In this document: positions 52,508 through 59,258 of the stretch, piece by piece
Layout of the letters: every line of letters starts with the position of its first letter
Numbering within the stretch: the first letter of the stretch is position 1
Assembly (NCBI GenBank): GCA_963663245.1
Contig: OY760143.1
Coordinates: 1,488,001 to 1,552,000 of the forward strand
Reading direction: 5' to 3'
DNA length: 64,000 nucleotides
Source: JAFGVL01 sp963663245
GTDB taxonomy: Bacteria > Bacteroidota > Bacteroidia > Bacteroidales > Paludibacteraceae
The notes under the pieces: generated by a model
Database searches by the model: none
What the model saw: only the letters and a program-made list of their open reading frames with translations
What the model was told of the DNA's origin: nothing
Position numbers and translations under genes: made by a program

Positions 52508-52606
52508 ATGAGCAATATTTTATTTATAAATAAAAAAAGAAGTTTAGGCCTGTATTCTATGCCCAAACTCACTCGTATTGCTGTAATTGGAAAGAAGCCA
52601 ATATAA
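52508..52606 (+). CDS. Putative pyrBI leader peptide (pyrL-like)
   Basis: This 32-codon ORF (start MSNILFINKKRS, end VIGKKPI, TAA at 52604-52606) lies directly upstream of pyrB. Its last five codons and stop exactly form the ascending arm of the hairpin at 52591-52636, so a ribosome reaching the stop would block hairpin formation. An internal ATG at 52559 (MPKLTRIAVIG) is an alternative start that would allow a longer 5' UTR. The transcript is U/A-rich near 52514-52531. The layout matches the pyrL gene of enterobacteria, although the peptide sequence does not. No homologue search was possible. Confidence 0.5.
   Translation: MSNILFINKKRSLGLYSMPKLTRIAVIGKKPI
52541..52569 (+). promoter_or_regulatory. 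Possible pause hairpin in the pyrBI leader
   Basis: AGTTTAGGC (52541-52549) pairs with GCCCAAACT (52561-52569) with one A-C mismatch and an eleven-base loop. It precedes the terminator-like hairpin by about 20 bases, the relative place of the pause hairpin in E. coli pyrBI. Confidence 0.45.
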
Positions 52607-52639
52607 AACTACATTAAGTGTTATATTGGCTTCTTTATT
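52591..52639 (+). terminator. Attenuator-type terminator hairpin before pyrB
   Basis: AAAGAAGCCAATATAA (52591-52606) and TTATATTGGCTTCTTT (52621-52636) form a perfect 16-bp stem with a 14-base loop. The T-rich 3' arm continues into ATT, giving a moderate U tract. It ends 17 bases before the pyrB ATG and includes the stop codon of the leader ORF. Confidence 0.75.
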
Positions 52640-52653
52640 AAAAAATAAACACC

Positions 52654-53559
52654 ATGAATCAATCAAGTTTTGTTTCTATATCTGATTATTCAAAAGAGCA
52701 AATTCTAAAGATTTTAGCCTCAGCTGCTGACTTTGAAAAGAACCCTAACCGAAATATTTTAGAAAACAAGGTTGTTGCCACGCTTTTTTTTGAACCATCA
52801 ACTAGAACTAAGTTAAGTTTTGAAACTGCTATAAATAGATTAGGAGGCAGAGTTATTGGCTTTACAGACGTTACTACAACGAGTTCTACAAAAGGAGAAA
52901 CTTTGAAAGATACTATTTCTATGGTGAGTAACTATGCTGACCTAATAGTGATGAGACATCCTTTAGATGGAGCTGCTCGTTATGCTTCAGAAGTATCTTA
53001 TGTTCCTGTTATTAATGCTGGAGATGGGTCAAACCAACACCCGACACAAACAATGCTTGATTTGTATTCTATTCAAAAAACACAAGGAACCCTAGAAAAC
53101 CTGAATATTTACATGGTAGGTGATTTAAAATATGGAAGAACAGTTCATTCCTTGCTAATGGCAATGTCTCATTTTAAACCCTCATTTACATTTATTGCTC
53201 CTGATGAGTTAAAAATGCCTGAAGAATACAAACAATTTTGTGATGAAAAGGGGATTAAATACAAAGAGCTATCTGAATTATCTGACATATCTGATGCAGA
53301 TATTCTATATATGACACGTGTACAACGCGAACGCTTCCAGGATGCTATTGAATACGAGAAAGTGAAAAATGTATATACGCTAAAAAATAAAATGTTAGAT
53401 GAGACCAAAAACAATCTACGTGTTTTACATCCACTTCCAAGAGTAAACGAAATAGACACAGATGTTGATTCGAATGAAAAAGCATATTACTTCCAACAGG
53501 CTAAAAATGGAGTATTTGCTCGTCAGGCTATTATTTGTGATGTATTAGGTTTATTATAA
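52654..53559 (+). CDS. pyrB: Aspartate carbamoyltransferase catalytic subunit
   Basis: This 301-residue enzyme has the carbamoyl-phosphate loop FFEPSTRTKLSFE, TTTSSTKGETLKDT, MRHPLDGAARYA and the HPTQTMLDLYSI block. RVQRERF and LHPLPRVNEID follow in the C-terminal half. It makes carbamoyl-aspartate, the first committed step of pyrimidine synthesis in the cytoplasm. pyrI follows ten bases later, so it forms the allosteric c6r6-type enzyme. The leader described upstream likely regulates it by pyrimidine level. Confidence 0.98.
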   Translation: MNQSSFVSISDYSKEQILKILASAADFEKNPNRNILENKVVATLFFEPSTRTKLSFETAINRLGGRVIGFTDVTTTSSTKGETLKDTISMVSNYADLIVMRHPLDGAARYASEVSYVPVINAGDGSNQHPTQTMLDLYSIQKTQGTLENLNIYMVGDLKYGRTVHSLLMAMSHFKPSFTFIAPDELKMPEEYKQFCDEKGIKYKELSELSDISDADILYMTRVQRERFQDAIEYEKVKNVYTLKNKMLDETKNNLRVLHPLPRVNEIDTDVDSNEKAYYFQQAKNGVFARQAIICDVLGLL

Positions 53560-53569
53560 AAAAACTAAG

Positions 53570-54028
53570 ATGGATAATAAAAGAGAACTGGTAGTTGTTG
53601 CTATAAAAAATGGAACTGTAATAGACCACATTCCACCAGATAAATTATTTAAAGTTGTTTCTATCCTTAATTTAGACACGCTAGATAGTCAAATTACTAT
53701 TGGTAACAATCTAAAAAGCAAGAAGATAGGAGAGAAAGGGATTATTAAAATAACGGATAAATTCTTTGCACCTAGAGTTATAAATATGATCGCTTTAATT
53801 GCTCCAGAAGCAAAGTTAAACATTATTAAAGATTATCAAGTTATAGAAAAATGCAATATTGATATTCCAGATAAAATTCGAAATATTATACGCTGTGCTA
53901 ATCCAAAGTGTATCACGAACAATGAGCCAATTCCTTCTTTGTTCTATGTAATAGATAAAGAAGATGTACAAGTAAAATGTAATTATTGCGAAAATGAGAT
54001 TAAGCAAGAAAACATTGTAATGAAATAA
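53570..54028 (+). CDS. pyrI: Aspartate carbamoyltransferase regulatory subunit
   Basis: This 152-residue subunit has an N-terminal nucleotide-binding domain (VVAIKNGTVIDHIPPDKLFKV). The C-terminal zinc domain has C-x4-C and C-x2-C (CANPKC ... CNYC). It binds CTP, UTP and ATP and holds the catalytic trimers together. Length and motifs equal the E. coli protein. It is co-transcribed with pyrB. The flavin reductase gene is 24 bases downstream and may be in the same transcript. Confidence 0.97.
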   Translation: MDNKRELVVVAIKNGTVIDHIPPDKLFKVVSILNLDTLDSQITIGNNLKSKKIGEKGIIKITDKFFAPRVINMIALIAPEAKLNIIKDYQVIEKCNIDIPDKIRNIIRCANPKCITNNEPIPSLFYVIDKEDVQVKCNYCENEIKQENIVMK

Positions 54029-54052
54029 ATAGCAAATTAGGACACCTTACTT

Positions 54053-54628
54053 ATGTCATTTAATAAACAAGACTGGAAACCTGGAACACTCATCTATCCT
54101 TTACCTGCTGCTATGGTAAGTATAGGTGCATCAGAAGAAGAATATAATATTATAACTATAAGCTGGTTAGGAACTATCTGTTCTGATCCTGCTATGTGTT
54201 ATATTTCTGTTCGTAAAAGCAGACATTCGTACGATATAATTACAAAAAACAAAGAATTTGTAATTAATCTTACAAACGAAGACTTAGCAAAAGCAACCGA
54301 TTGGTGTGGCGTAAAAAGTGGAGCTAAGGTGAACAAATTTAAAGAAATGGGGCTAACTCCTCAGAAATCTACTGTGGTTAACGCACCAATAATTGGAGAA
54401 TCGCCTTTAAGTATAGAATGTAAAGTAAAAGACATTATCCCTTTAGGTTCGCATGATATGTTTATTGCAGAAGTAGTAAATATTCAAGCCGACGAACGGT
54501 TCTTAGATAATTCAACAGGAGAATTTAAATTGAATGACGCTAAGCTAGTAGCTTATTGTCACGGTTTTTACTATAGTTTAGGTGAGCAAATTGGGAAATT
54601 TGGCTGGACCGTTCAGAAAAAGAAATAA
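54053..54628 (+). CDS. Flavin reductase family protein (FMN-binding split barrel)
   Basis: This 191-residue protein has YPLPAAMVSIGASEEEYNIITISWLGTICSDPAMCYISVR, the FMN-binding start of the family. EFVINLTNEDLAKATDWCGVKSGAKVNKF and IECKVKDIIPLGSHDMFIAEV are further blocks. Members reduce flavins with NAD(P)H or bind FMN as part of larger systems. The partner here is unclear, with pyrI upstream and glyA downstream. A 20-base perfect palindrome lies in the gap before glyA. Confidence 0.85.
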   Translation: MSFNKQDWKPGTLIYPLPAAMVSIGASEEEYNIITISWLGTICSDPAMCYISVRKSRHSYDIITKNKEFVINLTNEDLAKATDWCGVKSGAKVNKFKEMGLTPQKSTVVNAPIIGESPLSIECKVKDIIPLGSHDMFIAEVVNIQADERFLDNSTGEFKLNDAKLVAYCHGFYYSLGEQIGKFGWTVQKKK

Positions 54629-54639
54629 TAAATAGATAC

Positions 54640-54659
54640 AGACCTTGCATGCAAGGTCT
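54640..54659. repeat. Perfect 20-base palindrome upstream of glyA
   Basis: AGACCTTGCATGCAAGGTCT is fully self-complementary without a spacer, 24 bases before the glyA ATG. It could be a dimeric-regulator operator or an RNA hairpin; there is no T run to make a classic terminator. Confidence 0.7.
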
Positions 54660-54682
54660 CAACAATTAACAATAGAAAGAAA

Positions 54683-55963
54683 ATGAAAAGAGACGAGCAG
54701 ATTTTTGACATTATTGCAAAAGAGAAAAAACGTCAATTACATGGCATTGAGCTAATCGCATCAGAAAACTTTGTAAGTGAACAAGTGATGGAAGCAATGG
54801 GTTCTGTATTAACGAATAAATATGCTGAAGGATATCCTGGTAAGCGTTATTATGGTGGATGTGAGATTGTTGATAAAAGCGAGCAGTTAGCAATAGACCG
54901 TATATGTAAACTTTTTGGTGCAACATGGGCTAATGTGCAACCACACTCTGGTGCACAAGCAAATATGGCTGTTTTTTTAGCTTGTCTAAATCCTGGAGAT
55001 AAATTTTTAGGATTAAACCTTTCTCATGGAGGACACTTATCTCATGGTTCTCCTGTAAACTTTTCAGGATTAGCATATAAAGCATTAGAGTATAATGTAA
55101 AAGAGGCAGATGGGCGCGTAGATTACGATCAAATGGAAGCTGTAGCTTTAGCTGAAAAACCCAAATTAATTATTGCAGGAGCATCTGCTTATTCTCGTGA
55201 ATGGGATTATGCACGCATGCGTACTTTATGTGATAAAATTGGAGCTATCTTTATGGTAGATATGGCTCATCCTGCTGGTTTAGTTGCTGCTGGTTTATTA
55301 GAAAATCCAGTAAAACATGCACATATTGTTACCTCTACAACACATAAAACTTTACGTGGACCTCGTGGTGGTGTTATTTTAATGGGAGAAGACTTTGACA
55401 ATCCATGGGGGAAAACTACTCCAAAAGGAATTGTAAAGAAAATGTCTGCATTACTTGATTCTGCTGTATTCCCAGGAGTACAAGGTGGACCATTAGAGCA
55501 CGTTATTGCTGCAAAAGCTGTTGCTTTTGGAGAAGCATTAGAGCCATCATATAAAGAATACCAGCTACAAGTACAAAAAAATGCTGCTGTTATGGCAAAA
55601 GCTTTTGTAGATAAAGGATTTAAAGTAATTTCTGATGGAACAGACAATCACTCTATGTTAGTAGACTTACGTACGAAATTCCCTGATTTAACAGGAAAAA
55701 TTGCAGAGAAAGTATTAGTTGCTGCAGATATTACTACTAATAAGAACATGGTGCCTTTTGATAGTCGTTCTCCATTCCAAACTTCTGGTTTGCGTTTTGG
55801 AACAGCTGCTATTACTACACGTGGAGCTAAAGAAGAATTGATGGGTGAGATAGTAGATATGATTGATACCGTACTTTCAAACCCTGAAGACGAAGTAATT
55901 ATTGCTGGTGTTCGTACGAAAGTAAACTCTATCATGGAGAAGTATCCATTATTTGCTTGGTAG
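54683..55963 (+). CDS. glyA: Serine hydroxymethyltransferase
   Basis: This 426-residue PLP enzyme has GIELIASENFVSEQVMEAMGS, NKYAEGYPGKRYYGGCE and HSGAQANMAVF. The cofactor lysine is K222 in TSTTHKTLRGPRGG. It interconverts serine and glycine using tetrahydrofolate. The length is standard (about 420). Three bases separate it from phoH. Codon use is visibly tidier than in the glycan genes, as expected for a highly expressed gene. Confidence 0.98.
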   Translation: MKRDEQIFDIIAKEKKRQLHGIELIASENFVSEQVMEAMGSVLTNKYAEGYPGKRYYGGCEIVDKSEQLAIDRICKLFGATWANVQPHSGAQANMAVFLACLNPGDKFLGLNLSHGGHLSHGSPVNFSGLAYKALEYNVKEADGRVDYDQMEAVALAEKPKLIIAGASAYSREWDYARMRTLCDKIGAIFMVDMAHPAGLVAAGLLENPVKHAHIVTSTTHKTLRGPRGGVILMGEDFDNPWGKTTPKGIVKKMSALLDSAVFPGVQGGPLEHVIAAKAVAFGEALEPSYKEYQLQVQKNAAVMAKAFVDKGFKVISDGTDNHSMLVDLRTKFPDLTGKIAEKVLVAADITTNKNMVPFDSRSPFQTSGLRFGTAAITTRGAKEELMGEIVDMIDTVLSNPEDEVIIAGVRTKVNSIMEKYPLFAW

Positions 55964-55966
55964 AAA

Positions 55967-56932
55967 ATGACTGAAAGAATCCTAGAACTTATCGAAACAG
56001 TTGACCCAGTTGTATTTTATGGAATAAACAATTCCAATATGCAGTTGATTAAGACTTTATTTCCTAAAATGAAGATAATGGCTAGGGGCAATGTGATTAA
56101 GGTGCTAGGAGACGCAGAGGATGTTGCTAGTTTTGAAGAAATCTTTAATAAACTTCAATGCTATTGTGCTGAATTCAACAAAATGGAAGAACAAAGCATT
56201 ATAGATATTGTTAAAGGCAATACACCTAAAGAAAAGAAAGTAGATAATCTTATTCTACATGGGATCAATGGAAAACCTATTGTTGCACGTACTCCTAATC
56301 AGCAAAGGTTGGTAGAAGAGTATAAAAAGAATGATTTGTTATTTGCTATAGGTCCAGCAGGTTCTGGAAAAACTTATACAGCTATTGCTTTAGCGGTTCG
56401 TTCGTTAAAGAATAAGCAAGTTCGAAAAATAATTCTCAGTCGTCCAGCTGTTGAAGCAGGTGAAAAACTAGGCTTTTTGCCAGGGGATATGAAAGAGAAA
56501 ATTGACCCTTATTTACAGCCTCTGTATGATGCTTTGGAAGATATGATCCCAGCAGCTAAATTGAAAGAATTCTTAGAAAATGGAACCATTCAAATAGCAC
56601 CCTTAGCATTTATGCGTGGTCGTACTTTAAATGAGGCTGCAATTATTCTAGACGAAGCACAAAACACTTCTACACAACAAATTAAGATGTTTCTAACCCG
56701 AATGGGAGTGCATAGTAAGGTGATTGTTACGGGAGATATTACTCAAATTGATTTACCTCCTTCGCAAAAATCAGGGTTAAGAGATGCTCTAGAAACACTA
56801 AAGGGTATTAAGGAAGTGTCTAGAATTGAATTTGATGTCAAAGATATCGTTCGTCATAAGCTCGTAATGAAAATAGTTGCTGCTTATGATAAAAAATTCA
56901 AGAAAGAAGACACAAAAACAAATAAAAAATAA
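55967..56932 (+). CDS. phoH: PhoH family ATPase
   Basis: This 321-residue protein carries an N-terminal KH-like region (about 1-95: MARGNVIKVLGDAEDVASFEE) and a PhoH ATPase domain. Walker A is G129-PAGSGKT136, and Walker B is AAIILDEAQN with D229-E230. PTPNQ-like RTPNQQRLVEEYKKND precedes the ATPase. Members are cytoplasmic RNA-linked ATPases, with roles in RNA decay suggested. The pair phoH-purC is common in Bacteroidales. 17 bases separate it from purC. Confidence 0.95.
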   Translation: MTERILELIETVDPVVFYGINNSNMQLIKTLFPKMKIMARGNVIKVLGDAEDVASFEEIFNKLQCYCAEFNKMEEQSIIDIVKGNTPKEKKVDNLILHGINGKPIVARTPNQQRLVEEYKKNDLLFAIGPAGSGKTYTAIALAVRSLKNKQVRKIILSRPAVEAGEKLGFLPGDMKEKIDPYLQPLYDALEDMIPAAKLKEFLENGTIQIAPLAFMRGRTLNEAAIILDEAQNTSTQQIKMFLTRMGVHSKVIVTGDITQIDLPPSQKSGLRDALETLKGIKEVSRIEFDVKDIVRHKLVMKIVAAYDKKFKKEDTKTNKK

Positions 56933-56949
56933 ACATAAAATATTTTATA

Positions 56950-57897
56950 ATGAATCAAGCATTAACAAAAACAGACTATAATTTCCCTGGTCAAACAGCT
57001 GTTTATAATGGGAAAGTACGTGATGTATACTCTATTGGTGACCTTTTAGTAATGGTTGCTAGTGATCGTATTTCTGCCTTTGATGTAGTGTTACCCAAAG
57101 GAATCCCTTATAAAGGTCAAATGTTAAACCAAATTGCTGCTAAATTTTTAGATGCTACTGTAGATATCGTTCAAAATTGGAAACTAGCAACACCAGACCC
57201 AATGGTAACAGCAGGAATACGCTGCGAAAGCTATCCTGTAGAGATGATTGTACGTGGTTACCTTTGTGGTAGCGCATGGCGTACATATCAAAAAGGTGTT
57301 CGTGAAATATGTGGAGTGCCTATTCCTGATGGAATGCGTGAAAATCAAGCATTTCCTACGCCAATTATTACCCCAACTACGAAAGCAGATATGGGATACC
57401 ATGATGAAGATATTTCTAAAGAAGAAATATTAAAACAAGGCTTGGTCTCAGCAGACGAATATGCGCTATTAGAGAAATACACTATGGAATTATTCCTTAG
57501 AGGTTCTGAAATGGCAAAAGAAAGAGGCTTAATATTAGTAGATACAAAATATGAATTTGGAAAGCATAAAAACGAAATATATCTAATTGATGAAATTCAC
57601 ACACCAGATTCTTCTCGTTACTTTTATGCTGAAACTTACCGAGAGTTATTTGAAAAAGGTGAGGCACAGAAGCAGTTATCGAAAGAATTTGTTCGCGAAT
57701 GGTTAATGGAAAATGGTTTCCAAGGAAAAGAGGGACAAACCGTTCCGGAAATGACCGACGAAATTGTTGCAGGAATCAGTGAACGCTACATAGAACTATA
57801 CGAAAATATTGTAGGAGAGAAGTTTATCAAAGAAGATATCTCTAATATTCCTACTCGTATTGAGAATAATATGCTTGCATATTTAAAAACAGTTTAA
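56950..57897 (+). CDS. purC: Phosphoribosylaminoimidazole-succinocarboxamide synthase
   Basis: This 315-residue SAICAR synthetase has YNGKVRDVYSIG, VASDRISAFDVVLPKGIPYKG, VEMIVRGYLCGSAWRTYQKG and GLILVDTKYEFG. It is the long form (about 310 residues) found in Bacteroidota and yeast, not the 237-residue E. coli form. It joins aspartate to CAIR in purine synthesis. The last gene of the glyA-phoH-purC group. No clear terminator was seen in the 70 bases before the tRNA promoter. Confidence 0.97.
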   Translation: MNQALTKTDYNFPGQTAVYNGKVRDVYSIGDLLVMVASDRISAFDVVLPKGIPYKGQMLNQIAAKFLDATVDIVQNWKLATPDPMVTAGIRCESYPVEMIVRGYLCGSAWRTYQKGVREICGVPIPDGMRENQAFPTPIITPTTKADMGYHDEDISKEEILKQGLVSADEYALLEKYTMELFLRGSEMAKERGLILVDTKYEFGKHKNEIYLIDEIHTPDSSRYFYAETYRELFEKGEAQKQLSKEFVREWLMENGFQGKEGQTVPEMTDEIVAGISERYIELYENIVGEKFIKEDISNIPTRIENNMLAYLKTV

Positions 57898-57925
57898 AAT
57901 TACTGCAAAATATTTCAACAAGCGT

Positions 57926-57955
57926 TTGCAAATAAGGAAATCTGACTTATCTTTG
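57926..57955 (+). promoter_or_regulatory. Promoter of tRNA-Ser
   Basis: TTG at 57926-57928 and TATCTTTG at 57948-57955 are 19 bases apart, a textbook Bacteroidota promoter. It lies 11 bases upstream of the tRNA, giving a very short leader. Confidence 0.75.
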
Positions 57956-57966
57956 CAGTCGCTTCT

Positions 57967-58051
57967 GGAGAGATGGCAGAGTGGTCGAATGCGGTGGTCT
58001 TGAAAACCATTGTGCGGCAACGTACCGGGGGTTCGAATCCCTCTCTCTCCG
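57967..58051 (+). tRNA. tRNA-Ser (anticodon TGA)
   Basis: An 85-base tRNA with acceptor stem GGAGAGA (57967-57973) and TCTCTCC (58044-58050) and discriminator G at 58051. The anticodon loop CTTGAAA gives TGA, reading UCA/UCN codons. The long variable arm (TGTGCGGCAACGTACC) is class II, as expected for serine. The T arm has GTTCGAATC. CCA is not encoded. A terminator follows at once. Confidence 0.97.
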
Positions 58052-58057
58052 CAAAAT

Positions 58058-58088
58058 AAAAATCCCGAGTATTAACTCGGGATTTTTA
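58058..58088. terminator. Terminator after tRNA-Ser
   Basis: AAAAATCCCGAGT (58058-58070) pairs perfectly with ACTCGGGATTTTT (58075-58087) around a four-base loop ATTA. Strong Rho-independent signal. Confidence 0.93.
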
Positions 58089-58129
58089 TCTTTAGCTACC
58101 CCCAACAGCGATCAATGCAGTTAATCCCC

Positions 58130-58175
58130 CAAAAAACAAAAAAAAGGACTGTCCATATTTCAGAACAATCCTTTC
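58130..58175 (-). terminator. Terminator of the minus-strand methyltransferase gene
   Basis: On the minus strand AAAGGATTGT pairs with ACAGTCCTTT (one mismatch) and is followed by a long T run, 13 bases or so beyond the stop codon at 58187. Confidence 0.7.
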
Positions 58176-58186
58176 CATTCAATTAC

Positions 58187-58960
58187 TTACAGCTTCTTTC
58201 CAATATAGAATACATAACCATAATACTCTTTATACTTGTAGTATAGCCGAGTTTCATGCCGTTGATTCTCTATGAATTCTTCTGCCATCTTATTTCCTTT
58301 GTTTTTTTTAAGGAATTTCTCTTGAGCTGCTATTTGGGGTTCATAGAAATGCTTTGTCCAACACTCTTCCGGTAATATAAATGAAGCAACAGGCATATAA
58401 CCTGTCTTTTCCATATCTGTAATCTTATTAGATATAGTATCTATTCCTGGATAAGCATCTTGCCAAAACTCATCTATTTCAGCAGGTCGTTCGTTCGTAA
58501 ACCACGAAGCTTCTGTAATAGCAACATAGCCGTCTTTCTTTAGAAATTTTCGCCATTTCCTTAATCCTTCTTCGAAGCCAATATTGTAAATAGCTCCTTC
58601 AGACCAAATTAAGTCTAGTTCTTCCTCTTTAAAAGAAAGATTATTCATAGAACCCACAATGCCTTTTACTCGATCTTGTAAGTTTAGCTTTGCTGCATTA
58701 GTATTAAAAATGTTTATAAATTTAGGGAAGACGTCAACAGCTGTAATAGTTCCATTAGTTTGTTGAGCTAATTCAATCGTTTGTCCTCCTGTACCACAGC
58801 CAATATCAGCTATAGTAGCATCTTTAGGAAGATTTTCTATGAAGCTTAATGCTTTCGTAATTACTTCAGGACTACCAGGCCCTTGACGTTCTACTGTTGA
58901 ATAATATTCGCAGATTAAATTGACGTCGAATTCGTGAATTGATTTATTATCGTTACTCAT
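58187..58960 (-). CDS. Class I SAM-dependent methyltransferase
   Basis: This 257-residue protein has motif I ATIADIGCGTGGQTIELAQ and motif II TAVDVFPKFINIF. Motif IV is ELDLIWSEGAIYNIGF, then WRKFLKKDGYVAITEASWF. This pattern resembles small-molecule methyltransferases of the UbiE/Coq5-like group. Substrate is unknown; the ending (YYKYKEYYGYVFYIGKKL) is rich in tyrosine and matches other Bacteroidota homologues from memory only. It is a single-gene unit with its own -7 element and terminator. Confidence 0.88.
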   Translation of the reverse strand: MSNDNKSIHEFDVNLICEYYSTVERQGPGSPEVITKALSFIENLPKDATIADIGCGTGGQTIELAQQTNGTITAVDVFPKFINIFNTNAAKLNLQDRVKGIVGSMNNLSFKEEELDLIWSEGAIYNIGFEEGLRKWRKFLKKDGYVAITEASWFTNERPAEIDEFWQDAYPGIDTISNKITDMEKTGYMPVASFILPEECWTKHFYEPQIAAQEKFLKKNKGNKMAEEFIENQRHETRLYYKYKEYYGYVFYIGKKL

Positions 58961-58985
58961 GATATTAAAATATTAGAAGCCTAGG

Positions 58986-58993
58986 CAAAGGTA
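58986..58993 (-). promoter_or_regulatory. -7 element of the minus-strand methyltransferase gene
   Basis: Minus-strand TACCTTTG matches TAnnTTTG, 26 bases upstream of the start at 58960. The remaining bases of the 298-base divergent gap to 59258 hold a plus-strand -7 box for tex, and nothing else I can support. Confidence 0.45.
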
Positions 58994-59226
58994 TATGTAC
59001 TTTGCTAAAGCTTTATTTATTAGTAAATTATAGTTATAAGAATAACTCTGACAAGAATATGTCTGAGTCTAATAGAGGATAACCTAAGGGAACTATGCCC
59101 AAAGATTATTTACTTAACCGAATCCGTTTTAATTTTAAACATCCGATGCAAAGATAATCTTTTTTTAACTTTTCAACAAAATGCCTCAAATAATCAACAC
59201 AGCCTTTTATCCATAACACTTTTTAA

Positions 59227-59234
59227 TATATTTG
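59227..59234 (+). promoter_or_regulatory. -7 element before tex
   Basis: TATATTTG matches TAnnTTTG, 24 bases before the ATG at 59259. Confidence 0.5.
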
Positions 59235-59258
59235 TCAAGCTTTATTAATTGACACTAT

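Noticed and set aside
58089..58186. Small RNA between tRNA-Ser and the methyltransferase gene
   Set aside because: The only structure is the terminator hairpin of the minus-strand gene; no promoter element faces it.
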